Assembly: GCF_001514145.1 (NCBI RefSeq)
Contig: NZ_KQ948678.1
Coordinates: 1-64,000 of the forward strand
Reading direction: 5' to 3'
DNA from: Streptomyces canus
GTDB taxonomy: Bacteria > Actinomycetota > Actinomycetes > Streptomycetales > Streptomycetaceae
Length of the DNA stretch: 64,000 nt
This document shows positions 45,285 through 54,349 of the stretch, piece by piece (positions within the stretch are counted from its first letter, which is position 1; every line of letters begins with the position of its first letter). The notes beneath the pieces were generated by a model. That model was given only the letters and a program-made list of their open reading frames with translations. It made no database searches and was not told the DNA's origin. Made by a program: the position numbers and the translations under genes.

Positions 45285-45317
45285 CACGGGCGCCCGTTGA
45301 CACCGACGGCGCCCGTG
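45285..45317 (+). terminator. Hairpin after the SDR operon
   Basis: CACGGGCGCC and GGCGCCCGTG form a perfect ten-bp stem around a 13-base loop, 15 bp after the second SDR stop. There is no T-run. Confidence 0.55.
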
Positions 45318-45459
45318 TCGACACACAAAAGCCTCACAGGGGATTTACAGGGTCATCACGCTGAGGTGATCAAGCTCCCTGTGGACGAACCGGTTGAGTG
45401 TGCGTGGCGCTGCGGTATGTTTTGCCGACTCTCGGCACGGCATTTCGAGGAGCAAGCGC

Positions 45460-47040
45460 GTGTTCAAGCGGAACCGATACCTGCCGCCCCTCGCGGCCCT
45501 CGTGTCCATATCCACGGTGGCCGGATGTGGGGTGTTCTCCTCGGACTCCTCCGACGGCGGGAAGGCGATCATCGTGGGGACCACCAGTGCCCCGGCCACG
45601 CTGGACCCCGCGGCCTCCTGGGACAACTCCTGGGAACTGTTCCGCAACGTCTATCAGACGCTCCTGAACTACTCCCCCGGTGCCTCCGACCCCGAACCCG
45701 ACGCGGCCGAGAGCTGTGAGTTCACGGACACGTCGAGCACCGTGTACAGCTGCACCCTGCGCGAGGGTCTGAAGTTCTCCAACGGGCACACACTGGACGC
45801 CAAGGCCGTCAAGTACTCCATCGACCGGATCAAGAAGATCAACCTCAACGGCGGCCCCGCCGGCCTGCTGGGAACGCTCTCCCGGGTGCAGGTGAAGGGC
45901 GACCGCGAGGTCGTCTTCCACCTCAGCCAGCCCGACGCCACCTTCCCCCTGGTGCTCACCACGCCGGCCATGTCGATCGTGGACCCCGAGGAGTACTCCG
46001 CGACCGCGATCCGCAAGGACGGGAAGATCAGCGGCTCGGGGCCCTACAGCCTCGACTCCTTCAAGGAGGGCGAGAAGGCCGAGCTCGTCCGCAACGACAA
46101 CTACAAGGGCATAGCGGACCTCAAGAACGACGCCGTCACCATCCGCTACTTCCAGCGGTCGGACGAGATGGTCAAGGCCCTCAAGGACAAGGAGATCTCG
46201 GTCGTGTACCGCGGTCTCGGGGCCTCCGACACCGTCGACATCGAGACCAACCAGCAGAAGGAGGGGCTCCAGCTTGTGGAGAACCCCACCACCGAGATCA
46301 GCTACCTGGTGTTCAACCCCAGCGACCCGTGGTCCGCGAAGCCCGCGGTCCGCAAGGCCGTCGCCCAGGTCGTCGACCGCCCGGCGCTCGTGCACTTCGT
46401 CTACAAGGACACCGTCGAGCCGCTGTACTCGATGGTGCCGGCCGGTCTCACCGGCCACACCACGGGCTTCTTCGACGACTTCGGGGACCCCAGCGTGGCC
46501 AAGGCCAAACGTTTCCTCAGGGACGCGGGGATCACCGAGCGCGTCCCGCTGACCCTCTGGTACACCAGCGACCGCTACGGCTCGACGACCAAGCCCGCCT
46601 TCCAGGAGCTGAAGCGGCAGCTGGAGGCCTCCGGGCTCTTCAAGATCACCTTGAAGAGCCGCCCGTGGAAGACCTACGTCGAGGGCTACCAGAAGGGCGA
46701 GTACCCGGTGTTCGGGCGCGGCTGGTTCCCCGACTTCCACGACGCCGACAACTTCATCGCGCCCTTCGTGGGTCAGCAGAACGCGCTCGGCACCCCCTAC
46801 GACGCCCCCGAGATCACCGGCAAGCTGCTGCCCGAGTCGCGCGCGGAGAGCGACCGCGGGGCGGTGGGGCCGCAGATCGAGGAAGCCCAGCAGGTCTTCG
46901 TGGACGACACCCGGCTGGTGCCGCTGTGGCAGGGCAAGCAGTACGTGGCCGCGAACGAGGAGATCGCCGGTCTCGAGAAGGTCATCGACCCGGCGACCAT
47001 GATGACGATGTGGGAGCTGTACTGGAAGACCAGCTGGTAG
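45460..47040 (+). CDS. ABC transporter peptide-binding lipoprotein (family 5)
   Basis: A 526 aa family 5 (DppA/OppA-type) solute-binding protein. The signal ends in a lipobox, STVAGC (Cys at about 24), so it is anchored outside the membrane. The mature domain has IIVGTTSAPATLDPAASWDN, LREGLKFSNGHTLDAKAVKYSID, and the ligand-side GRGWFPDFHDADNFIAPF. No permease or ATPase genes are nearby, so it is an orphan binding protein. The GTG at 45460 follows GAGGAG at 45447-45452. Earlier in-frame starts would bury the signal peptide. Confidence 0.9.
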   Translation: MFKRNRYLPPLAALVSISTVAGCGVFSSDSSDGGKAIIVGTTSAPATLDPAASWDNSWELFRNVYQTLLNYSPGASDPEPDAAESCEFTDTSSTVYSCTLREGLKFSNGHTLDAKAVKYSIDRIKKINLNGGPAGLLGTLSRVQVKGDREVVFHLSQPDATFPLVLTTPAMSIVDPEEYSATAIRKDGKISGSGPYSLDSFKEGEKAELVRNDNYKGIADLKNDAVTIRYFQRSDEMVKALKDKEISVVYRGLGASDTVDIETNQQKEGLQLVENPTTEISYLVFNPSDPWSAKPAVRKAVAQVVDRPALVHFVYKDTVEPLYSMVPAGLTGHTTGFFDDFGDPSVAKAKRFLRDAGITERVPLTLWYTSDRYGSTTKPAFQELKRQLEASGLFKITLKSRPWKTYVEGYQKGEYPVFGRGWFPDFHDADNFIAPFVGQQNALGTPYDAPEITGKLLPESRAESDRGAVGPQIEEAQQVFVDDTRLVPLWQGKQYVAANEEIAGLEKVIDPATMMTMWELYWKTSW

Positions 47041-47131
47041 GACTCGGGCCCGGCCCTCACGGCACGGACTGTCAGTGGTCGCCTGTAGGTTCTGAAGCCT
47101 GCAAGTGACCGCACATCGTGAGGACGTTGAC

Positions 47132-47815
47132 GTGACCGACACCGCCATGCTGCCCGAGTCCTGGCGCGGGGTTCTGGGCGACGAACTGCAGCAGCCGTAC
47201 TTCAAGGAGCTGACGGAGTTCGTCGAGGACGAGCGGGCGAAGGGTCCCGTCTACCCGCCGCGCGAGGAGGTCTTCGCCGCCCTCGACGCGACACCGTACG
47301 ACCAGGTGAAGGTCCTGATCCTCGGTCAGGACCCGTACCACGGCGAGGGCCAGGGCCACGGCCTGTGCTTCTCGGTCCGCCCGGGCGTCAGGACCCCGCC
47401 CTCCCTCCGGAACATCTACAAGGAGATGAAGGAGGAGCTGGGCCTGGAGATCCCGGACAACGGCTACCTCATGCCGTGGGCCCAGCAGGGCGTTCTGCTG
47501 CTCAACGCGGTCCTCACGGTCCGCGCAGGCGAGGCCAACTCGCACAAGGGCAAGGGCTGGGAGAAGTTCACCGACGCGGTGATCCGCGCGGTGGCCGAGC
47601 GGCCCGACCCGGCCGTCTTCGTGCTGTGGGGCAACTACGCGCAGAAGAAGCTCCCCCTGATCGACGAGAGCCGGCACGTCGTGGTCAAGGGCGCGCACCC
47701 CTCGCCGCTGTCGGCGAAGAAGTTCTTCGGCTCCCGCCCGTTCACGCAGATCGACGAGGCGGTCGCCCGGCAGGGCCACGAGCCCATCGACTGGACGATC
47801 CCGAACCTCGGCTGA
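47132..47815 (+). CDS. ung: Uracil-DNA glycosylase (family 1)
   Basis: A 227 aa base-excision repair enzyme that removes uracil from DNA. The water-activating motif GQDPYHGEGQGHGLCFSV has the catalytic Asp67, and the DNA-intercalating loop HPSPLSA near residue 189 is intact. VLLLNAVLTVRAGEANSHKGKGWE is also typical of family 1. The GTG at 47132 follows GTGAGGAC. A longer frame from 47105 is possible but less well placed. Confidence 0.96.
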   Translation: MTDTAMLPESWRGVLGDELQQPYFKELTEFVEDERAKGPVYPPREEVFAALDATPYDQVKVLILGQDPYHGEGQGHGLCFSVRPGVRTPPSLRNIYKEMKEELGLEIPDNGYLMPWAQQGVLLLNAVLTVRAGEANSHKGKGWEKFTDAVIRAVAERPDPAVFVLWGNYAQKKLPLIDESRHVVVKGAHPSPLSAKKFFGSRPFTQIDEAVARQGHEPIDWTIPNLG

Positions 47816-47937
47816 CCCGTCCGCCGGGCCGGTGCCGCACGGCCCCGGTCCGGTCCCGCCTGACCTCGATCGTCGGTGGCGGCGGCTAGCGTCGGCAGGG
47901 ACAGGGGACGACAGCCGACAAGGGCCCGGAGGACGCT

Positions 47938-48459
47938 TTGACGGAGCGACAGGAGCAGGCGGCGCCGGACACCGTGATGACCCGGATCGGGCAGGTCGTC
48001 ATGCTGTGTCACGCGGGGGACCGCGAGGAGGCCCGGCACCGCTTCCTGGCCCTGTGGGCGGAGATCGGCGAGGACGGCGACGCGTTGCACCGCTGCACCC
48101 TGGCGCACTACATGGCCGACGCCCAGGACGATCCTTGCGACGAACTCGCCTGGGACCTCAGGGCGTTGACGGCCGCCGAGGAACTCACCGAGGACCGGCC
48201 GGCCCGGCACGAGGGCGCGCTCGCCGTGCGCGCCCTCTACCCCTCCTTGCACCTCAACCTGGCCGCCGACTATGTGCGGCTCGCCCGCACGGACGCCGCC
48301 CGCACCCATCTGCGCCGGGCTCGAAGAGCGGCGGACGCCCTGGGGGAGGACAGCTACAGCGACGGTGTGCGGGCGGCGATCAACAGGCTGGAGCTACGGC
48401 TCGGCGAGGGCGGATCCGCCGCTGACGGACGGTGGGGTCCGCCGAGGCAGCGGCCCTGA
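47938..48459 (+). CDS. Conserved hypothetical helical protein
   Basis: A 173 aa soluble protein I cannot name, all-helical in appearance with TPR-like pairs: GQVVMLCHAGDREEARHRFLALWAEIG at about 18-44 and SLHLNLAADYVRLARTDAARTHLRRARRAADAL at about 103-135. The C-terminus is polar and disordered. The TTG at 47938 has GGAGG six bases upstream, which decides the start. It stands alone between ung and a lipoprotein gene on the other strand. Confidence 0.72.
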   Translation: MTERQEQAAPDTVMTRIGQVVMLCHAGDREEARHRFLALWAEIGEDGDALHRCTLAHYMADAQDDPCDELAWDLRALTAAEELTEDRPARHEGALAVRALYPSLHLNLAADYVRLARTDAARTHLRRARRAADALGEDSYSDGVRAAINRLELRLGEGGSAADGRWGPPRQRP

Positions 48460-48471
48460 GACCGGGATGCC

Positions 48472-49077
48472 TCAACGCCCGTACGTCTGGTCGCAGATGA
48501 CCGACTCGGGGCTGCCCGCCTGCCAGCCGCCGTACTTCCTGCCGAGCGCACAGACGTCCTTCGGGCCCTTGGGAACCGACTTGGGGACCGACCTGGCCAC
48601 GTCCGGGATCTCGACCCGGGGCGGCCGGTAGTGTCCGACGTCCGGGTGCCGAGGCGCAGGATGTGCCGGGTGCGCGGGATGCCGTGAATGTCCCGGACGC
48701 GCCTGTGCGGGCTGTCGGGGCTGCGGCGGCGCGGGAGCCGCCGCGGTCCCCGTGGCGCTGTCGCGCGGCGCGGCTCCCTCCGGTTTCGCGGACCGGGACG
48801 GGTCGATCATGGACAGTGCCTCCTGGGCCGGGGCCTGCACGATCTGCGGCTGCGCCTGACCGTCCGGTCGGGCGTCCACCGGTTCCGGCAGCCGTGACGG
48901 TGCCGCCGTCGGCGGCGGCCCGGACACAGGTGGACGCTGGACCGTCACACAGCCGGTGAGGGCCGAGACAGCCACGGTGACCAGGAGCGTTGCGGTAGTC
49001 GTGGTTCGATGCACCCGCGCCACTCTGCTGGTTGGGGCGACCGCGGCGACAGCGGACGAGCGGAGGATGCCCCGCAC
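48472..49077 (-). CDS. Pro/Ala/His-rich lipoprotein
   Basis: A protein of up to 201 aa. A hydrophobic signal (about 26-42) ends in a lipobox SALTGC, so it should be a surface lipoprotein. The body (about 45-155) is low-complexity Pro/Ala/Gln/His, with HPAHPAHPAP. Only the last 45 residues look structured: VCALGRKYGGWQAGSPESVICDQTYGR with two Cys. The start is uncertain: the GTG at 49077 has a GGAG nine bases upstream, and a GTG at 49014 would give a more normal signal length. Confidence 0.65.
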   Translation of the reverse strand: MRGILRSSAVAAVAPTSRVARVHRTTTTATLLVTVAVSALTGCVTVQRPPVSGPPPTAAPSRLPEPVDARPDGQAQPQIVQAPAQEALSMIDPSRSAKPEGAAPRDSATGTAAAPAPPQPRQPAQARPGHSRHPAHPAHPAPRHPDVGHYRPPRVEIPDVARSVPKSVPKGPKDVCALGRKYGGWQAGSPESVICDQTYGR

Positions 49078-49126
49078 GAGTGATCTCCGCCCCCGTACGG
49101 TGTGCTCCGGCCTCCCGATGCTGACG

Positions 49127-49639
49127 TCAATCGCCGGTGACGCCGTCGATACGCTCGCGGATCAGGTCGGCATGGCCGTTGTGGCGGGCGTACTCCTCGA
49201 TCATGTGGGTGTAGAGCCAGCGCAGGTTGAACCGCTCTCCGGTCCGGCGGTGCTTGCCCACGGTGATGTCGTCCAGACCGAAGCGGGCCGCGTTCTGCCG
49301 GCTCTTCTCGATCTCGGCCTGCCAGGTGCCGTGCGCCTCCTGCCAGGTGTCGGCCTCCGTGAGACGGAACTCGCCGTCCGGGTCGGCCTCGGTGTAGTAG
49401 ATCGGCGCCGCGTCCTCGTCGGTCAGGACCCGGCGGAACCAGCTGCGCTCCACCTCCGCCATGTGCCGCACCAGGCCCATCAGGGAGAGCGTGGACGGTT
49501 CCACCGAGGCGGTCCTGAGCTGGGCGTCGGTCAGGCCTTCGCACTTCCAGGCGAGGGTCTGCCGGTGGTAGTCCAGCCAGCCCTCCAGCATGCTGCGTTC
49601 GTCGGCGGTGGTCGCGGGTTCGGCGCGCTGAGTCGTCAT
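49127..49639 (-). CDS. DinB-superfamily protein (DUF664)
   Basis: A 170 aa four-helix-bundle protein of the DinB/DUF664 type, related to mycothiol-dependent enzymes. It has LEGWLDYHRQTLAWKCEGLTDAQL at the N-terminus, LGLVRHMAEVERSWFRRV-like His in the second helix (LVRHMAEVE), and THMIEEYARHNGHADLIRERIDG at the C-terminus. The three histidines are placed to bind a metal. Substrate unknown. The ATG at 49639 follows TCAGGA. Confidence 0.87.
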   Translation of the reverse strand: MTTQRAEPATTADERSMLEGWLDYHRQTLAWKCEGLTDAQLRTASVEPSTLSLMGLVRHMAEVERSWFRRVLTDEDAAPIYYTEADPDGEFRLTEADTWQEAHGTWQAEIEKSRQNAARFGLDDITVGKHRRTGERFNLRWLYTHMIEEYARHNGHADLIRERIDGVTGD

Positions 49640-49760
49640 ACTCGCATCCTGACCCAGCTCACCCCTCACCACCAGCGAATTCCCGGTCGCCGACCGGGGC
49701 CCGCCGCGGCCGCCGTATGCTTCCGGAAAGGCTTGGGCCGGACAAACTGGAGGGGTCCAC

Positions 49761-50666
49761 GTGAAGGTCGGCTGCATCGGACTCGGTGACATCGCGCAGA
49801 AGGCGTATCTGCCGGTGCTCGGCGGCCGGCCCGGCGTCGAACTGCACGTGCAGACGCGGACGCCGGCCACGCTGACCCGGGTCGCGGACGGTCTCCACCT
49901 TCCCGACGGGCAACGGCACCAGGACCTCGACTCGCTGCTCGCCCAGGACCTCGACGCCGCCTTCGTGCACGCGCCCACGAGCGTGCACCCCGACATCGTC
50001 GCGCGGCTGCTGGAGGCGGGCGTACCGACGTACGTCGACAAGCCGCTCGCCTACGAACTCGCCGACTCCGAACGGCTGGTGGCGCTCGCCGAGCAGCGGA
50101 ACACGAGTCTGGCCGTCGGGTTCAACCGGCGGTTCGCCCCCGGATACGCGCAGTGCGCCGAGCATCCGCGCGAGCTGATCCTCATGCAGAAGAACCGGAT
50201 CGGGCTCCCGGAGGAGCCGCGCGCGATGATCCTCGACGACTTCATCCACGTCGTCGACACCCTGCGGTTCCTGGTGCCGGGGCCGGTCGACGACGTGACG
50301 GTACGCGCGCGCGTGGAGGACGGACTGCTGCACCACGTCGTGCTCCAGCTCGCCGGGGACGGCTTCACCGCGCTCGGGGTGATGAACCGGCTCAGCGGCT
50401 CGGCCGAGGAGATCCTGGAGGTGTCCGGACAGGACACCAAGCGGCAGGTGCTCAATCTGGCCGAGGTGATCGACCACAAGGGCCAGCCGACCGTGCGGCG
50501 GCGCGGCGACTGGGTGCCGGTGGCCCGGCAGCGCGGCATCGAGCAGGCGGTGCTCGCCTTCCTCGACGCCGTGCGCGCGGGAAAGGTGCTCAGCGCCCGG
50601 GACGCGCTGGCGACCCATGAGCTGTGCGAGCGGGTGGTACACGCGGTTCAGGAGCGGTCCGCCTGA
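49761..50666 (+). CDS. Gfo/Idh/MocA-family oxidoreductase
   Basis: A 301 aa NAD(P)-dependent oxidoreductase. The Rossmann motif GCIGLGDIAQ is at 4-13. The family lysine is in YVDKPLAYE (the EKP motif as DKP), and a His in DDFIHVVDTLRF probably serves the active site. These enzymes act on sugars or inositols; the substrate is not evident. The GTG at 49761 has GGAGGGG upstream. The last 77 bp overlap the end of lnt on the other strand. Confidence 0.9.
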   Translation: MKVGCIGLGDIAQKAYLPVLGGRPGVELHVQTRTPATLTRVADGLHLPDGQRHQDLDSLLAQDLDAAFVHAPTSVHPDIVARLLEAGVPTYVDKPLAYELADSERLVALAEQRNTSLAVGFNRRFAPGYAQCAEHPRELILMQKNRIGLPEEPRAMILDDFIHVVDTLRFLVPGPVDDVTVRARVEDGLLHHVVLQLAGDGFTALGVMNRLSGSAEEILEVSGQDTKRQVLNLAEVIDHKGQPTVRRRGDWVPVARQRGIEQAVLAFLDAVRAGKVLSARDALATHELCERVVHAVQERSA

Positions 50667-52149
50667 ATCGCCGGCCCAGCTGGGCGGCGCACCACGCGGC
50701 GAGGATCAGCAGGGCCGCGTGCACCGGCCAGTCGCCGAAGCGGACGTACGGCGTCGTCCCGGTCGCCAGCGGTACGTCGTACACGCGCGAGGTGCTGGAG
50801 TCGGTGCCGATCCACCGGCCGACGCGCTGTCCGCTCGCGTCGTAGACGGCGGAGACGCCGGTCAGGGTCGAGTGCACCATCGGGCGGCCCGTCTCGGCGG
50901 CGCGCAGGGCGGCGAGCGAGGCGTGCTGCTCGGGAGCCCAGCTCTGCTGGAAGGACGAGGTCGCCGACTGGGCGATCAGCAACTGGGCGCCGTCCTCGGC
51001 GAGATGGCGGCTCATGTCGGGGAACGCCGACTCGAAGCACACCATCGGCCCGACCTTCAGACCGTGACCGACGTCCATCACGACCTGCTCGGAACCGTGC
51101 CTGCGGTTCTCGCCCGCCGCCTTGCCGACCGAGGTGGCCCAGCCGAGCAGCGAGCGGGCCGGGATGTACTCGCCGAAGGGGACGAGCCGCATCTTGTCGT
51201 AGCGGTCGCCGGTGAGTCCGCCGGGGCCCACGAGCACCGAACTCTTGTAGATGCCAGGCTTGTCGGAGCGGCGGGCGTCCACGTTGACGAGGATGTCGGC
51301 GCCGGTCTCCTCGGAGAGCGCCGCGATCCGCTTCGCCAGGTCGGGCCGGTCGCCGAGGTCGAAGCCGACACTGCTCTCACCCCACACGACCAGGTCGACG
51401 TCCTGCGCGGCGAGGTCGCGGGTCAGCTGTTCCTGGCGGGCGAAGCGCCGGTCGGGGCCGTCGATGACACCGGGCTGGACGACCGCGATCCGTGTCGTCC
51501 CCCCGGTGTCGGGGCGCGGTGACCACATCCAGGCCGCCGAGGTCACGGCGGCCGTGGCGACCAGACCCGCCACCGCGGGGACCCTGGACTCACGGACCGT
51601 CGCCAACACGGCGACCGCCACATTGACGGCCACGATCAGGAAGCTGAGCAGCCACACCCCGCCCACCGAGGCCAGCCGCAGCGCCGGTTCCACCTCCCAC
51701 TGGCTGGAGCCGAGTACGCCCCACGGGCCGCCGAGCCCCTGCCAGGAGCGGACGAGTTCGATACCGAGCCAGCCCGACGGCAGCACGGCGAGCGCCGCCG
51801 CGGTCCGGCCGCGCGAGGGCGTCCCGGCCAGGAAGTGCCGCACCAGCGCGCCCCACGGCGCCCACAGCGCGCCGAGCAGGGCGCCGATGACGAAGATGAA
51901 CACACTCAGGCTCGGCAGCAGCCAGTGGTGCATCCCCACCATGAACCCGAAACCGCCGGCCCAGCCGTCGTACGCCGCCCGTCTCGCCGTGGGAGCCGAG
52001 CGGATCAGCACGATCCAGGGGACGAGGGCGACGTAGGCGAACCACCACAGGGACGGTGCCGGGAACGCGAGTACGGGGAGAGCGCCTGCCACCGTGGCGA
52101 CGATCGAGCGCCGCCACGGGGAGGCGAGCCAGTGGCCGAACGTGTTCAT
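50590..52149 (-). CDS. lnt: Apolipoprotein N-acyltransferase
   Basis: A 519 aa membrane enzyme that adds the third acyl chain to lipoproteins. Six to seven transmembrane helices precede residue 210, followed by a periplasmic nitrilase-like domain. The triad is present: Glu258 (VVWGESS), Lys319 (DKMRLVPFGEYIP) and Cys371 (MVCFESAFPD). A last helix lies near 475-495 with a basic tail. The ATG at 52149 has AGGAGG seven bases upstream. Streptomycetes have two Lnt enzymes, and this place fits the one I recall as Lnt2. The window encodes several lipoproteins that could be its substrates. Confidence 0.93.
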   Translation of the reverse strand: MNTFGHWLASPWRRSIVATVAGALPVLAFPAPSLWWFAYVALVPWIVLIRSAPTARRAAYDGWAGGFGFMVGMHHWLLPSLSVFIFVIGALLGALWAPWGALVRHFLAGTPSRGRTAAALAVLPSGWLGIELVRSWQGLGGPWGVLGSSQWEVEPALRLASVGGVWLLSFLIVAVNVAVAVLATVRESRVPAVAGLVATAAVTSAAWMWSPRPDTGGTTRIAVVQPGVIDGPDRRFARQEQLTRDLAAQDVDLVVWGESSVGFDLGDRPDLAKRIAALSEETGADILVNVDARRSDKPGIYKSSVLVGPGGLTGDRYDKMRLVPFGEYIPARSLLGWATSVGKAAGENRRHGSEQVVMDVGHGLKVGPMVCFESAFPDMSRHLAEDGAQLLIAQSATSSFQQSWAPEQHASLAALRAAETGRPMVHSTLTGVSAVYDASGQRVGRWIGTDSSTSRVYDVPLATGTTPYVRFGDWPVHAALLILAAWCAAQLGRRFRRTAPEPRVPPARTAHGSPARPGR

Positions 52150-52214
52150 ACGGCGCCTCCTACCCCGTGGGTGACTCCAGTGTGCGTGTGGTGGACCACC
52201 CCGAGGGCGTCGGC

Positions 52215-52718
52215 TCAGTTGATCACAGGTGCGGGCCGAGGTTCCGGCAGTCGCCGCCATTTCTCCTGTACGACGACCTCGCGCAGCCGCCAGCCGTCGT
52301 CCGTGCGCAGCAGAGCGAAGGCGTAGCGGCCGCCGCAGACGAAGTCGGGGGCGGTGGAGGCGGTGCCGTCGTCGGCGAGGCGCATCGGGTTGATGTAGTC
52401 GGCCTGGACGCGGGCCGTGTCGCCGGTGTCCTGGTCCAGGGTGCCGAACCGGACGCGGCGGTTGACGATCAGATGCTGGCGCATCGAGAACAGCCGCAGG
52501 CTCTCCGCGAGCCATGCGGCGACCTTGCGCGCGTCTCCCTCCACGCCGCCCGCCGAGCGGTAGTCGGCCCGCCCGTCGGGGGTGAACAGTCCTCGGTACG
52601 CCTCCCAGTCGCCGTCGTCCACGGCCACGGCGTAGTCGGTGACGAGAGCGTCCACGGTCAGCCGGTCCATCACGGTCGCGAGCTCCACACGCTGCGTCAT
52701 CGGCTCAGTGTTGGGCAT
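52215..52718 (-). CDS. SnoaL/NTF2-like protein
   Basis: A 167 aa protein with the NTF2-like fold of SnoaL-4 type (LTVDALVTDYAVAVDDGDWEAYRGLFTPDGRADYRSAGG, then MRQHLIVNRRVRFG). Such proteins are small enzymes or ligand binders in secondary metabolism and hydrocarbon degradation. It is downstream of a FAD monooxygenase on the same strand, separated by 119 bp of G-rich repeat. The start could be the ATG at 52718 or at 52700; neither has a ribosome site. Confidence 0.85.
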   Translation of the reverse strand: MPNTEPMTQRVELATVMDRLTVDALVTDYAVAVDDGDWEAYRGLFTPDGRADYRSAGGVEGDARKVAAWLAESLRLFSMRQHLIVNRRVRFGTLDQDTGDTARVQADYINPMRLADDGTASTAPDFVCGGRYAFALLRTDDGWRLREVVVQEKWRRLPEPRPAPVIN

Positions 52719-52767
52719 GGGGCGGGCCGCGCCAAGGGGCGTGCGATGACATTCGGAGGGCGGGTCG

Positions 52768-52835
52768 GGGGTGATCGGGGGGAGGGGTGGTCGAGGGACG
52801 GGGTGATCGGGGGAGGGGATGGGTCGAGGGTGGGG
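52768..52835. repeat. Two-copy 32 bp G-rich repeat
   Basis: GGTGATCGGGGGGAGGGG and its copy GGTGATCGGGGGAGGGG begin 32 bp apart (GTGATC at 52771 and 52803), each followed by a GGTCGAGGG block. Runs of four to six G could form a quadruplex on the + strand, that is, in the non-template strand of the lower-strand genes' C-rich spacer. Confidence 0.7.
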
Positions 52836-52837
52836 GG

Positions 52838-54010
52838 TCAGCCGTCGGCCAGGACGTCCTCCGGCCAGGCGGCCGAGTGCGGGCCGAACTTGTTCTCCGC
52901 CGCGAGGGCGACCAGGCGGGCGTTGCGCGCCTCGGCCTCGGGGCCGTCCGGGAGGTGGTAGTCGTGGCCGGCGCGGGCGGAACCGGCCTGCACGGACGTG
53001 GCGGCCGGGACCCGCCTGCGGACGTACCGGTCGAGCGCTTCGGGCACCTCGTCGGGCGCCGCGCCGGTGAGGCAGTCGCCGAGCACGGCCGCGTCCATGA
53101 TGGCCTGGGCCGCGCCCTGTGCCTGGAACGGCACCATCGCGTGCGCGCTGTCGCCGAGCAGGGTCACTCGGCCGACGTGCCAGCGGGTGAGCGGGGCGCG
53201 CGTGTAGATGCCGTAGCGCAGGACCTGCCCCGCGCGGTCGAGGACGGTCAGCAACCGGGGGTCCCAGCCGGAGAACGTGCGCAGCTGCTCGCCGGGTTCC
53301 GCCCGGGCGGTCCACGACTCCTGGGCCGCCTGGTCCGTCACGAACACGGCGACGACGTTGAGCAGTTCGCCACGGCGCAGCCAGTAGTGGACGACGTGAC
53401 GGCCCGGGCCGAGCCAGCCCGCGTACTCCGGGAGGTCCAGGTCGGCGACCTCGGCGGCGGGGAGCAGGGCCCGGTAGGCGACGGTGTGCGAGAACACCGC
53501 CTCGTCCGCGCCGAAGAGCCACTGGCGGGCGGCCGAGCGGATGCCGTCGGCGGCCACGACGAGGTCGGCGTCCAGACGGTCACCGCTCGCCGTGGTCACG
53601 TGGGCCGCGGTGTCGTCCTGGTCGATCCCCACGACGGCGGTGCCCAGGCGCAGCGACGCGGGCGGTACGGCGGCGGCCAGGGCCTGTTGGAGGTCGGCCC
53701 GGTGGACCTGGAGGTACGGCGCCCCGAACTCCTCCTCGGCCGCACGGCCGATGACATAGCGGCAGATCTCGCGGCCGTCGGACCAGGTGCGGAAGCTCAC
53801 GTGGGCCGGGCGCGTGGACTGCTCCGCGACGGCGTCGAGCAGGTCCAGGCGGCGTAGTACGCGCGTGGCGTTGGGGGCGAGCTGGATGCCGGCGCCGATC
53901 TCGGTGAGCCGGCGCGCCTGCTCGACGAGCGTCACCTCATGTCCTGCCCGGCGCAGGCTCAGTGTCGCGGTCAGTCCACCGATGCCCGCGCCCACGACGA
54001 TCGCTCTCAT
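52838..54010 (-). CDS. FAD-dependent monooxygenase (salicylate hydroxylase-like)
   Basis: A 390 aa class A flavoprotein aromatic hydroxylase. The FAD-binding GAGIGG is at 8-13, followed by the acidic residue in VTLVEQARR. The second motif is VVAADGIRSAARQ and the GD motif is LLGDSAHAMVPFQAQGA. It should hydroxylate an aromatic substrate with NAD(P)H and O2; the substrate is unknown. The ATG at 54010 has no strong ribosome site. It may share a transcript with the NTF2-like gene downstream. Confidence 0.92.
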   Translation of the reverse strand: MRAIVVGAGIGGLTATLSLRRAGHEVTLVEQARRLTEIGAGIQLAPNATRVLRRLDLLDAVAEQSTRPAHVSFRTWSDGREICRYVIGRAAEEEFGAPYLQVHRADLQQALAAAVPPASLRLGTAVVGIDQDDTAAHVTTASGDRLDADLVVAADGIRSAARQWLFGADEAVFSHTVAYRALLPAAEVADLDLPEYAGWLGPGRHVVHYWLRRGELLNVVAVFVTDQAAQESWTARAEPGEQLRTFSGWDPRLLTVLDRAGQVLRYGIYTRAPLTRWHVGRVTLLGDSAHAMVPFQAQGAAQAIMDAAVLGDCLTGAAPDEVPEALDRYVRRRVPAATSVQAGSARAGHDYHLPDGPEAEARNARLVALAAENKFGPHSAAWPEDVLADG

Positions 54011-54060
54011 GGCATGACCTCACTTCGACGGTCGTACCGGCCGGCTCGGGGGACGTGGGC

Positions 54061-54240
54061 TCAGGCGGCCTCGATGACGTCACTGCGGATCGCGGCCGCC
54101 CACTCGACCACCAACAGCTCGTATTCCGCGCGTTCCTGTGCCGACAGCGTGCCTCCGGCGCGCATCCAGAGCGCCCGGATCTGCTCGTTCACCTCGGCAG
54201 CAGACCGCACGGAACCACGGGTCAGGGAATCGGGGGACAT
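54061..54240 (-). CDS. Small helical hypothetical protein
   Basis: A 59 aa protein (MSPDSLTRGSV..., ending AAAIRSDVIEAA) predicted to be helical, with an amphipathic AQERAEYELLVVEWAAAI. I do not recognise a family. TAGGCT ends seven bases before the ATG at 54240 and there is no ribosome site, so a leaderless mRNA is likely, and this decides the start. It is divergent from nothing and lies just before the gene-fragment zone. Confidence 0.65.
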   Translation of the reverse strand: MSPDSLTRGSVRSAAEVNEQIRALWMRAGGTLSAQERAEYELLVVEWAAAIRSDVIEAA

Positions 54241-54349
54241 GCGCACAAGCCTAGGCGCAAGCACTGACAGTCCGCTACCGGACGGCTACGCAGAACGTAT
54301 GCGATTGGTCACGGCTTTTCGGGGCGCGCGCCCCGGTGCCGGGGCCGGG

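Noticed and set aside
43581..45326. A 581-codon open frame on the - strand opposite the SDR pair
   Set aside because: Both SDR genes have complete catalytic motifs on the + strand; the antisense frame is a codon-bias artefact.
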